DNA of 14,510 nt from an uncultured Eggerthellaceae bacterium (GCA_958454405.1 CAUEBO010000062.1:1-14510); one strand, 5' to 3'; numbered from the stretch's first letter, positions 1-6,540 are shown. Made by a program: numbers and translations. Notes: a model not told the origin generated them from the sequence alone.

Positions 1-251
1 CGGGCTATTCCATCAAGGAGGAGTTCTCCACGAACCCCAACAACAAGCACCTCGATGGGGCGCTCGCCATGGCCCGCTCGCAGGATCCCAACTCCGCCGG
101 CTCCCAGTTCTACCTGTGCCTGGGCCCCCAGCCCATGCTCGATTCGGGCTACACGGTGTTCGGCCAGACGATCGAGGGCGAGGACGTCATCGGGCAGCTG
201 CGCGTGGGCGATGTGATCGAGGCGGTCGAGATCGAGAACGCCGCAGAATAG
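1..251 (+). CDS. Peptidyl-prolyl cis-trans isomerase, cyclophilin type (3' end only)
   Basis: This is the C-terminal part of a cyclophilin, an enzyme that isomerises Xaa-Pro peptide bonds during protein folding. The reading frame is open from base 3 with no start inside the window, so the gene begins upstream; the first internal ATG (base 69) lies in the middle of the conserved core and is not a real start. The translation contains the cyclophilin signatures GALAMARSQDPNSAGSQFY, where the Gln-Phe pair belongs to the active-site region, and the later YTVFGQ block, followed by a short C-terminal strand ending VEIENAAE. The visible 82 codons cover roughly the last half of a typical single-domain bacterial cyclophilin of about 160-190 residues. 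Whether it has a signal peptide or lipobox cannot be judged from here. The next gene starts 39 nt downstream. Confidence 0.95.
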   Translation, partial: GYSIKEEFSTNPNNKHLDGALAMARSQDPNSAGSQFYLCLGPQPMLDSGYTVFGQTIEGEDVIGQLRVGDVIEAVEIENAAE

Positions 252-290
252 CGCGCTACGCTCGTTCCCTCACGGACACGAAGGAAGCAG

Positions 291-1649
291 ATGAACAACG
301 AGGTATTCCAGCAAGCCCGCGCGAGCTACGCGCAGAAGGACTACGAAGGCGCCCTGGCCGCGTACACGCGATGCCTGCAGGATGCCGGCCATCCTCTTGC
401 TCCGGGCGAGCTGGGGCTGCTCTACCACCAGATCGGCAACTGCCTGATCAAGCTCAAGAGCCCGAACGAGGCCATTCACGCCTACACGCAGGCCACCTCC
501 GACGCGGCCTACGACGCATGCGGGGCGGTGAACTACAACCTGGGAATGGCCTACGCGGCCCTGCACGACTACGAGGACGCCGTCAAGCACTTCGAGATCG
601 CGGTGTCCGACGCCAAGTACGACGCGCGCTACAAGGCGTATACGGGCATGGGCAACGCCCTGCTCAAGCTGGGCAAGTCCGCCGAAGCGGGCGTCGCGTT
701 CAGGGAGGCCGCCCTCGACGAGGCCAATCCCGACCCCACGAAGGCGCTGCTGAACCTGGGCGTGTGCTTCATGGCGCTCGACCGCCCGGCCGACGCCGTG
801 GCCTCCTACGAGAGCGCGCTGCAGTTCGACATGCAGCCCGACACCCGCAACAAGCTCTACGCGAACCTCGGCCAGGCCTACGTGGCCTGCGGCCAGATGC
901 AGAAGGCCGTCAACGCCTTCGAGGAGTCCATCGCCGACAAGACGTACTACCTCAGCGACTCGGCGAGCGTGGACTACCAGCGCGCCATCGCCGCGGTGGC
1001 GCAGGGCACTTCCGAGATAACCCAGGTCATCCAGCCGCTTCCCTCGGCCGCCGACATGTCGGGGCTCGACGTCGCCGCCGACGGGACGGCGGTCTACGTC
1101 GACCAGGATCCGTACGCCGGCGCGCAGGACCCCTACTACTACGCCGATCCCTACGCCCAGCCCGGCCCCTACGGGGCGTCCGAGAGCGAGGACCGCTTCT
1201 TCAACGCCAGCGACGAGGAGCTCGAGCAATGGTCGCGCGGCTTGGCGAAGCAGGACCGCAAGCGCCGCAACGTCGGCCTCAAGATCGTCATCGTCGTCTT
1301 CGTGCTCCTGCTGCTCGCCTTCGGCGCCGCCGTGTTCCTGTACACGCAGGGCTGGGGCTACCCCTCGCAGGAGACGGTCGTCGAGGAGCTGTTCGCCGAC
1401 CCCGAGGCGGCGTCGTCGGTGTTCGCATCCGAGGTGTCGTCCGACCAGATCGAGTCCATGACGGCGCTGATCACGAAGGATCCCAACGTCGCCGTCGACG
1501 GCATGAACCGCTCGATGAGCGCTTCGACCGTGTACGCGACGGCCGCGACGCCCGAAGGCGGCGAGGTCCAGTACGAGGTCTCGCTCGTGCGCGACCTCAT
1601 CGGGTGGAAGGTCTCGAGCGTCGAGCTGTACTTCCCGAGCCAGAACTGA
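291..1649 (+). CDS. Membrane-anchored tetratricopeptide repeat (TPR) protein
   Basis: A 452-residue protein with three parts. Residues 1-240 are a run of TPR-like helical pairs, with recurring patterns such as a Tyr/Leu-Gly-x-Ala-Tyr/Leu first helix and an Ala-Val/Ile-x-x-Phe/Tyr second helix (examples: LGMAYAALHDYEDAVKHF, LGQAYVACGQMQKAVNAF). TPRs usually mediate protein-protein contacts. Residues 245-325 form an acidic linker with a Tyr/Pro/Asp-rich patch near 275-295. A basic KRRN segment precedes one strong transmembrane helix at about 329-351, so the TPR part should be cytoplasmic and the last 100 residues outside. That C-terminal domain ends in a GWKV-type strand reminiscent of small NTF2-like extracytoplasmic domains, but this is only a fold guess. 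The ATG at 291 is favoured by an AAGGAAG ribosome site at 281-287. I do not recognise a specific family or function. Confidence 0.85.
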   Translation: MNNEVFQQARASYAQKDYEGALAAYTRCLQDAGHPLAPGELGLLYHQIGNCLIKLKSPNEAIHAYTQATSDAAYDACGAVNYNLGMAYAALHDYEDAVKHFEIAVSDAKYDARYKAYTGMGNALLKLGKSAEAGVAFREAALDEANPDPTKALLNLGVCFMALDRPADAVASYESALQFDMQPDTRNKLYANLGQAYVACGQMQKAVNAFEESIADKTYYLSDSASVDYQRAIAAVAQGTSEITQVIQPLPSAADMSGLDVAADGTAVYVDQDPYAGAQDPYYYADPYAQPGPYGASESEDRFFNASDEELEQWSRGLAKQDRKRRNVGLKIVIVVFVLLLLAFGAAVFLYTQGWGYPSQETVVEELFADPEAASSVFASEVSSDQIESMTALITKDPNVAVDGMNRSMSASTVYATAATPEGGEVQYEVSLVRDLIGWKVSSVELYFPSQN

Positions 1650-1650
1650 C

Positions 1651-1716
1651 GGCGCGCCTTCGCCGCGTTTCCGGGCGGACGGGCAGCATGCCCGCCGCAC
1701 GGCGCGACGGCGCGCC
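1651..1716. other. Strong nested hairpin in the leader upstream of ndk
   Basis: Between the TPR gene and ndk the sequence can fold into a stem: GCGG (1675-1678) with CCGC (1695-1698), a bulged A1679, then CGGGCA (1680-1685) with TGCCCG (1689-1694) around a 3 nt loop. The self-complementary octamer GGCGCGCC occurs at both ends, at 1651-1658 and 1709-1716, and could close the structure. No T-run follows, so it does not look like an ordinary intrinsic terminator; it could be an mRNA-stability element, a Rho-dependent pause site, or chance in GC-rich DNA. No promoter was recognised in this 102 nt gap. Confidence 0.4.
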
Positions 1717-1751
1717 GATCGCAACGAACATGAGAGAAAGGGCACAACGAA

Positions 1752-2156
1752 ATGGCAGTTCAGAAAACGTACACCATGATCAAGCCGGACGGCGTGAAGA
1801 ACGGGCACATCGGCGAGATCGTCAACCGCTTCGAGCGCGCCGGCCTCAAGATCGAGCGCATGGAGCTCGGGATGGTGACTGACGAGCAGGCGAAGGCGAA
1901 CTACGCCGAGCACGAGGGCAAGCCCTTCTACGATGGGCTCATCTCCTACATCACCAGCGGCCCGGTGGTCAAGATGGTCGTGTCCGGCGAGGGCGCCGTC
2001 GCGAAGTGCCGTTCGCTCATGGGCGCCACTAACCCGGCGGAAGCCGCCCCCGGCACGATTCGCGGCGACTTCGGGCTCATCATGGACGAGAATGTGATAC
2101 ACGGCTCCGATTCGCCCGAGTCGGCCGAGCGGGAAATCGGCATCTTCTTCGCGTAG
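1752..2156 (+). CDS. ndk: Nucleoside diphosphate kinase
   Basis: A 134-residue cytoplasmic enzyme that transfers the gamma phosphate from ATP to other nucleoside diphosphates through a phosphohistidine intermediate, balancing NTP and dNTP pools. The protein is of family-typical length. It opens with the conserved TYTMIKPDGV block (Lys11 binds phosphate), has the GxTxPxxAxPGTIRGDF-type central segment at about 91-107, and carries the catalytic motif NVIHGSDSPESAEREI, with active-site His117 and nucleotide-contact Asn114. The ATG at 1752 is supported by AAAGGG at 1737-1742, nine bases upstream. The gene follows the TPR gene after 102 nt containing a strong hairpin and is followed by a long terminator-like structure, so it may be the last gene of its transcript. 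Confidence 0.97.
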   Translation: MAVQKTYTMIKPDGVKNGHIGEIVNRFERAGLKIERMELGMVTDEQAKANYAEHEGKPFYDGLISYITSGPVVKMVVSGEGAVAKCRSLMGATNPAEAAPGTIRGDFGLIMDENVIHGSDSPESAEREIGIFFA

Positions 2157-2175
2157 GCGGCCAACCGCACCGCAG

Positions 2176-2264
2176 AAGGCCCTCTGCAACGCCTCGGGCC
2201 CGTTGCCGGCGAGGCGATTGCCACGCCTCCGGTTGCGGATGCCGAGGAGGCAGGGGGCCTTTTC
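2176..2264 (+). terminator. Long rod-like hairpin with T-run downstream of ndk (probable terminator)
   Basis: AAGGCCCTCTGC (2176-2187) pairs with GCAGGGGGCCTT (2250-2261) to give 12 base pairs with one G-U. After a small internal loop, CCTCGG (2192-2197) pairs with CCGAGG (2242-2247), and an inner hairpin GAGGCG (2211-2216) / CGCCTC (2224-2229) sits near the tip. The descending arm runs into TTTTCC, the hallmark of an intrinsic terminator, although the T-run is short and the stem is unusually long. It separates ndk from the hydrogenase operon. Because no promoter is recognisable between it and the hydB start 63 nt later, an attenuator or riboregulator role for the hydrogenase genes is also possible. 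Confidence 0.65.
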
Positions 2265-2326
2265 CATGCGCGGCGCCCGCGCACGCGGCCGCCGCGCGCT
2301 ACGGAGCACCTAGACGAGAAACGGAC

Positions 2327-3370
2327 GTGAGCATGCTGTATCGTGTCATCGATGCTACGGAACTGCCATCGCTCGTGACGGCGTTCATGCAAGACTACGA
2401 AGTGGTCGCCCCGGTCAAGCGCGACCGGAGTTACGTGTTCGAAGCCATCGAATCGCCCGACGAGATCGAGCTTTCGTACGAGACGACCATCGCGTCTCCC
2501 AAGAAGTACCTGCTGCCGCCAAGCGAGACCCTGCTCTCCTTCGACGCGCGCGACAACCGCGTGGGCGATTATGCAGCCGAGATCAACCCGCGCGTCATCT
2601 TCGGCGCCCACGCCTGCGACATCAACGCCATCAACCGGCTCGATCTGGTGTTCCGGGACGGCCGCTATCCCGATCCCTACTACACGGCGCGGCGCAACGC
2701 CACGCTCATCGTGGGGTTGAGCTGCATGCCGCAGAGCACCTGCTTCTGCCACCTCTGGGACGCCGACGAGGCGCGGTTCGGCTACGACCTGTTTTTGCAG
2801 GACATCGGCGGCAAGTACCTGGTCAGCATCGCCAGCGTCGAAGCGGCGAACATCCTCGAGGCGTCTTGCTCCCCGCGCGAGGCGACTGACGAGGAGCGCA
2901 TCGCGTTCCGCCACGTCACGCGCCGCCGCCAGCAGTCCTTCGACGAGGGCATCCCCGACATCCAGGACGTCGCCATGCTCATGGACGCCTTCCACGACGA
3001 CCCGTTCTGGGACGAGCTGGGCGGCCGCTGCCTGTCGTGCACGGCGTGCTCGTCGGTATGCCCCACCTGCTTCTGCTTCGACATCCGCGACACGCTCGAC
3101 CCGGACGGCAAGACCGGCCGGCGCGAACGCGTCTGGGACGCGTGCACCGCGCCGCAGTTCGCCCTGGTGGCCGGCGACCACAATTTCAGGCCCACCGCTT
3201 CCCGGCGCGTGCGGCACCGCATGTACCACAAGCTCAACGGCTTCCTCGCCAACCACGACCGCATGCTCTGCGTGGGATGCGGCCGCTGCGTCAAGGCGTG
3301 CAAGGCTGATATCAACCCCATCGAAGTGCTCGATTTCTTCGTGAGGAAGGGGGCCGACGATGCCCAGTAG
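2327..3370 (+). CDS. hydB: [NiFe] hydrogenase beta subunit, iron-sulfur electron-transfer protein (HydB/AsrA-like)
   Basis: A 347-residue cytoplasmic protein resembling the beta subunit of group 3b hydrogenases (sulfhydrogenase HydB) and anaerobic sulfite reductase subunit A. It should pass electrons between the hydrogenase dimer and the flavin subunit. Two ferredoxin-type [4Fe-4S] motifs are visible: Cys235, 238, 241, 245 and Cys315, 318, 321, 325. The N-terminal half has further cysteines in a family-typical arrangement (Cys97 in GAHACD; Cys133, 139, 141 in an SCMPQSTCFC block) that may hold a third cluster. The annotated start is GTG at 2327; an ATG at 2333, two codons later, is equally plausible because neither has a strong ribosome site. 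The gene overlaps the next one by 11 nt, indicating translational coupling. AsrA itself is less likely because the next three genes encode hydrogenase subunits rather than sulfite reductase. Confidence 0.88.
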   Translation: MSMLYRVIDATELPSLVTAFMQDYEVVAPVKRDRSYVFEAIESPDEIELSYETTIASPKKYLLPPSETLLSFDARDNRVGDYAAEINPRVIFGAHACDINAINRLDLVFRDGRYPDPYYTARRNATLIVGLSCMPQSTCFCHLWDADEARFGYDLFLQDIGGKYLVSIASVEAANILEASCSPREATDEERIAFRHVTRRRQQSFDEGIPDIQDVAMLMDAFHDDPFWDELGGRCLSCTACSSVCPTCFCFDIRDTLDPDGKTGRRERVWDACTAPQFALVAGDHNFRPTASRRVRHRMYHKLNGFLANHDRMLCVGCGRCVKACKADINPIEVLDFFVRKGADDAQ

Positions 3371-4271
3371 CTGCGCGGTTTCCACGGTGCAGGTGCGCCC
3401 GTTCTTCGACGAGCCCGCGCCGCTCTCCGGCACCGAGATGATGGCGGCGAATCCGTACCGGCCCTGGCCGGCGCGCATCACGTCCATCATCGACGTCACC
3501 GAGACGGAGAAGCTCTTCGAGTTCCGCCTCATCGACGAGCGCATCCGCGACGCGTTCTCGCACGAGCCCGGCCAGTTCGTCGAAGTGTCCATCTTCGGCG
3601 TGGGCGAGGCTCCCATATCCATTTCCAGCTCGCCGTCGAAGCGCGGCTTCATCGAGCTCACCGTGCGCCGCACCGGCGCCTTCACCCAAGCGCTCCACCG
3701 CATGCAGTGCGGCGACATCGTGGGCCTGCGCGGGCCGTTCGGCCGCGGCTTCCCGTTCGAGGACATGAAGGGCCATGACATCCTGCTCGTGGCCGGCGGC
3801 CTGGGAATAGCCCCTCTGCGCTCGCTCATCAACAACATCCACGACGAGCGCAGCGAGTTCGGCAAGGTCACCATCATCTACGGTTCGAAGACGCCCTCCG
3901 AGGTCATGTTCCGCAGCCAGTTCGAGATGTGGCGCCACCGCAAGGATTTCGACCTGTATTTGACCGTCGACCATCCCGATGACACCTGGGACGGCGAGGT
4001 CGGCCTGGTCACGAAGCCCTTCGAGCATCTCGACATCGACGCGTCCAACACGTTCGGCGCGGTGTGCGGGCCTCCGGTGATGTATAGGTTCGTCATCGAG
4101 GAGATGCGCAAGAAGAACATCAGCTACGACCACATCTACATGAGCTTCGAGCGCCATATGAAGTGCGGCATGGGCAAGTGCGGCCATTGCCAGATCGGCC
4201 ACCAGTACGCATGCATCGACGGGCCCGTGTTCAACTACTGGGAAGCCAAGAACATTCAGGAGTCGATGTGA
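3360..4271 (+). CDS. hydG: [NiFe] hydrogenase gamma subunit, FAD/NAD(P)-binding reductase with [2Fe-2S] cluster
   Basis: A 303-residue subunit of the ferredoxin-NADP reductase superfamily (dihydroorotate dehydrogenase PyrK/HydG/AsrB type) that would exchange electrons between the iron-sulfur chain and NAD(P)(H). Residues 33-135 form the FAD-binding barrel, with the flavin motif APISISS near 84-90. Residues 138-245 are the nucleotide-binding domain, with GGLGIAPLRS at 146-155 and CGPPVMY at 236-242. The C-terminus carries a [2Fe-2S] site with Cys269, 274, 277 and 285. The ATG at 3360 lies inside the end of hydB and is preceded by AGGAAGGGGG; the ATG at 3438 would shorten a poorly conserved leader and is less favoured. 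The symbol follows the Pyrococcus hydBGDA naming and must not be confused with the [FeFe]-hydrogenase maturase HydG. Preference for NAD or NADP cannot be read from the sequence. Confidence 0.9.
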   Translation: MPSSCAVSTVQVRPFFDEPAPLSGTEMMAANPYRPWPARITSIIDVTETEKLFEFRLIDERIRDAFSHEPGQFVEVSIFGVGEAPISISSSPSKRGFIELTVRRTGAFTQALHRMQCGDIVGLRGPFGRGFPFEDMKGHDILLVAGGLGIAPLRSLINNIHDERSEFGKVTIIYGSKTPSEVMFRSQFEMWRHRKDFDLYLTVDHPDDTWDGEVGLVTKPFEHLDIDASNTFGAVCGPPVMYRFVIEEMRKKNISYDHIYMSFERHMKCGMGKCGHCQIGHQYACIDGPVFNYWEAKNIQESM

Positions 4272-4272
4272 T

Positions 4273-5058
4273 ATGAGCGGACACTGCACACCCACGCCCG
4301 AGAAGCCCGCGGCTCCGCGCGTCGTGGTCGTCGGGCTTGCGAGCTGCTTCGGCTGCCAACTGCAGATCACGAACGCCGAGGCGCACCTGCTCGACGTGCT
4401 CGGCCAGATCGACCTGCGCTACTGGCAGCTGGCCTCGAGCGATCCCATGCCCGACGAGTTCGACGTCGCCGTCATCGAGGGCGCTGTGACCACCGAGGAG
4501 TCCGAAGGCCTCGTGCGCACGCTGCGCGAGCGGGCGGGCGTCCTCATCGCCATCGGCGCCTGCGCCACGACGGCGGGCATTCCCGGCATGGCCGCCGACC
4601 GCTTCCTCGAGCGCCCCTCTGAGGTGTACGGCCGCGTGCCGGCTGCATGCGGGGACATGATAGCCCCGCGGTCGGTGGGCTCGGTCGTGGAGGTCGATTA
4701 CGAGGTGCGCTGCTGTCCCGTGGACACGCTCGATTTCGTCGACGTGCTGCAGCGCGCGCTGTATGGATCGAACAAGACCGTCACCACGCGCACCATGTGC
4801 GGCGACTGCAAGCGCAACGAGACGGAGTGCTTCTTCGGGAAAGGCGAGCTGTGCCTGGGCCTCGTGACCGTGGCCGGCTGCGGAGCGCGCTGCGTGAACC
4901 TCGGCCGCGCATGCAACGGGTGCCGGGGGCTGTCGCCCGACGCGAACCTGCCCAGCGCCCGCGCGGCGTGCGATCGCTACGGCGTGCCGGTCGCGGATTT
5001 CGACAAGGCGCTCGAGATGTTCAACCAGACGGACGCCGCCCTCGCCGGCGAACAGTAA
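4273..5058 (+). CDS. hydD: [NiFe] hydrogenase delta (small) subunit
   Basis: A 261-residue small subunit of a cytoplasmic group 3 [NiFe] hydrogenase, which relays electrons from the active site of HydA. It begins with a short leader and the small-subunit hallmark CFGCQLQI (Cys25 and Cys28), followed by EGAV (69-72), GACATTAGIPG (Cys97) and CCPVD (Cys147/148), which together provide the ligands of the proximal [4Fe-4S] cluster. The C-terminal third holds eight more cysteines (176, 179, 186, 194, 203, 207, 214, 217), enough for two further [4Fe-4S] clusters. There is no twin-arginine signal peptide and no C-terminal membrane helix, so the enzyme is soluble and cytoplasmic. The ATG is one base after the hydG stop and has AGGAG at 4258-4262. 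The ORF opens directly into the cofactor domain, as in HydD of Pyrococcus. Confidence 0.92.
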   Translation: MSGHCTPTPEKPAAPRVVVVGLASCFGCQLQITNAEAHLLDVLGQIDLRYWQLASSDPMPDEFDVAVIEGAVTTEESEGLVRTLRERAGVLIAIGACATTAGIPGMAADRFLERPSEVYGRVPAACGDMIAPRSVGSVVEVDYEVRCCPVDTLDFVDVLQRALYGSNKTVTTRTMCGDCKRNETECFFGKGELCLGLVTVAGCGARCVNLGRACNGCRGLSPDANLPSARAACDRYGVPVADFDKALEMFNQTDAALAGEQ

Positions 5059-5069
5059 GGGAGCCTCCC

Positions 5070-6362
5070 ATGACGAAAACCGCAATCCACGTCGACCATA
5101 TCGCCCGCATCGAGGGCCACGGCAACGTGCACGTGGTCATCGAGGACGGGGAGGTGAAAACCGTCGAGATGAACGTCGTCGAGCCGGCGCGCCTGTTCGA
5201 GAGCATGGTGCGCGGCCGCCGGTTCGAAGAAGGGCCCTACATCGCCTCGCGCATCTGCGGCATCTGCTCGGCCAGCCACGTGGTGACCGACCTCAAGGCC
5301 ATCGAGGGCGTCTTCGGCGTGCAGCCGACCGACCGCACGAAGGCTTTGCGCGAGCTTTTGGTGTACGGGTCGTACCTGCAGAACCACGCGTCGCATCTGT
5401 TCGTGTTCGCCACGCCCGACTTCATCGGCACGAAGAGCGTCTTCCCGCTCGCCGAGACGGATCCCGAGCTGCTGCAGAAGGCGCTCGGCCTGAAGGCGCT
5501 CGGCAACGAGCTGTGCACGAAGGTGGGCGGGCGCAGCATCCATCCCATCACGGCGGTGGTCGGCGGCTTCACGCACGAGCTGTCGGCGGGGGAGTACCTC
5601 GAGCTCGCCGACAAGATGGACGCGTCCGTGGAATTCGCGCTCGAGACCGTCGACCTGTTCCGCTCCTTCGCCGTGCCCGACATCGCCACCGAAGGCGACA
5701 TGCTCGCCATGGTGGAGGACGGCCGCTACCCGGTGCAGGGCTCCGACACCGCACGGTTCCTCAAAGCGGGCATCGAGTTCTCTGCGAACGACGTGCTGGA
5801 GCACGTCGAGGAGTTCGCGGTGCCGCATTCGGCGGCGCTGTGCGCGCGCGTGCGCGACACGGGCGAGCCCTACTTCGTGGGCGCGCTGGCGCGCATCAAC
5901 GCGTCCTGGAAGCACCTGAGCCAGAACGCCAAGGTGGCGGCGGCGAAGGCGGGCCTGCGGCCGCCCGAGCCCAATCCGTTCATGAACAACGTCGCCCAGG
6001 CCGTCGAGCTCGTCGACGCGCTCGACCGCTGCTCGGAGCTGTGCCGGCGCCTGGCTGCGGCCGACGGCTTCGAGGGATCGAGCGCTCCGGTGCCGTTCGA
6101 GGTCAGGGCGGGACGCGCCGTGGGATTCACCGAGGCCCCGCGCGGCGCGGTCTTCCACGATCTGGAGCTCGATGCCGAGGGCCGCATCGTGCACGCGTCC
6201 ATGATCACGCCCACCGCCCAGAACGTCGCGAACCTCGAGGCGGACATGCGCCTGCTGGCCGAAAGGCTCGTCGCAGAGGGGGCGGGGCAGGATGCGGTGC
6301 AGCTCGCGATCGAGAAGCTCGTGCGCGCCTACGATCCCTGCCTCAGCTGCAGCGTGCATTAG
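5070..6362 (+). CDS. hydA: [NiFe] hydrogenase alpha (large, catalytic) subunit lacking a C-terminal extension
   Basis: A 430-residue catalytic subunit carrying the [NiFe] site that activates H2; length and gene order match the alpha subunit of group 3b hydrogenases. Visible motifs are RIEGHG (13-18, conserved Glu15), the L1 motif RICGICSASH (Cys63, Cys66, His70) and the C-terminal L2 motif DPCLSCSVH (Cys424, Cys427, His430). The four cysteines are the nickel ligands and two of them bridge to iron. The stop codon follows His430 immediately, so the translated protein already ends where most large subunits end only after protease processing. The ATG at 5070 has AAGGGAG at 5057-5063; the frame stays open upstream to 4647, but that stretch overlaps hydD and is a shadow. 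No maturation genes (hypA-F) or protease are in the window. Assignment to group 3 is firm by context; the subgroup 3b call rests mainly on gene order. Confidence 0.93.
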   Translation: MTKTAIHVDHIARIEGHGNVHVVIEDGEVKTVEMNVVEPARLFESMVRGRRFEEGPYIASRICGICSASHVVTDLKAIEGVFGVQPTDRTKALRELLVYGSYLQNHASHLFVFATPDFIGTKSVFPLAETDPELLQKALGLKALGNELCTKVGGRSIHPITAVVGGFTHELSAGEYLELADKMDASVEFALETVDLFRSFAVPDIATEGDMLAMVEDGRYPVQGSDTARFLKAGIEFSANDVLEHVEEFAVPHSAALCARVRDTGEPYFVGALARINASWKHLSQNAKVAAAKAGLRPPEPNPFMNNVAQAVELVDALDRCSELCRRLAAADGFEGSSAPVPFEVRAGRAVGFTEAPRGAVFHDLELDAEGRIVHASMITPTAQNVANLEADMRLLAERLVAEGAGQDAVQLAIEKLVRAYDPCLSCSVH

Positions 6363-6394
6363 GGGAGCGTCGCTTTTCTCGCGCAGGCTCGACG

Positions 6395-6444
6395 GCGGGC
6401 GCTTGCGCCCCGCGAAGCGGATCGCGAATCAACCGCCGCGGCGG
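6395..6444. other. GC-rich inverted repeats after hydA (possible weak terminator or Rho site)
   Basis: Downstream of the hydA stop there are two inverted repeats. GCGGGC (6395-6400) faces GCCC-C-GC (6407-6413) around a 6 nt loop, with one bulged C. The 12-base perfect palindrome CCGCCGCGGCGG lies at 6433-6444. Neither is followed by a T-run, so they are not convincing intrinsic terminators, but they are the only candidates for ending the hydrogenase transcript before the mreB promoter. Confidence 0.3.
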
Positions 6445-6475
6445 CCTCGTTCCAGCGGGGTGTGCCGCTTGTGGA

Positions 6476-6540
6476 TTTTCCCCTGCCGAAAACCCCCTGT
6501 GATAGAATCTGAATCTACGTGAATCGAGATTCAAGGGGTT
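6476..6540 (+). promoter_or_regulatory. Extended -10 promoter and repeat cluster upstream of mreB
   Basis: TGATAGAAT (6500-6508) fits the extended -10 consensus TGnTATAAT with one mismatch; the -10 hexamer is TAGAAT at 6503-6508, and no good -35 hexamer sits at the usual distance. Transcription would start near 6514-6516. An inverted repeat TTTTC (6476-6480) / GAAAA (6488-6492) occupies the -35 region. Downstream, TGAATC occurs at 6510-6515 and 6520-6525, exactly ten bases apart, and the second copy forms an inverted repeat with GATTCA at 6528-6533. This layout suggests one or two operator sites. AAGGGG at 6533-6538 is the ribosome site for mreB. The stretch is markedly more AT-rich than the rest of the window. 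Confidence 0.6.

Noticed and set aside
116..1882. A plus-strand 588-codon frame overlapping the cyclophilin, TPR and ndk genes
   Set aside because: Its translation is Arg/Gly-rich low complexity, and it overlaps three genes with convincing protein families in other frames.
270..2309. A very long minus-strand open frame (679 codons), and similar ones at 9132-11180 and 12462-14384
   Set aside because: They lie opposite clearly conserved genes. Their translations are Arg/Ala/Val/His-rich with no recognisable domains, as expected of antisense frames in GC-rich DNA.
2327..3370. Anaerobic sulfite reductase subunit A (asrA), with the next gene as asrB
   Set aside because: These families are related to HydB and HydG, but the following genes encode [NiFe] hydrogenase small and large subunits, not AsrC.
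4647..5069. Upstream extension of the hydrogenase large-subunit frame
   Set aside because: The extension overlaps the conserved hydD gene and encodes Arg-rich sequence. The ATG at 5070 has a good ribosome site and gives the family-typical N-terminus.
6395..6413. Intrinsic terminator after hydA
   Set aside because: The stem is plausible but no T-run follows, so it is listed only as an inverted repeat.
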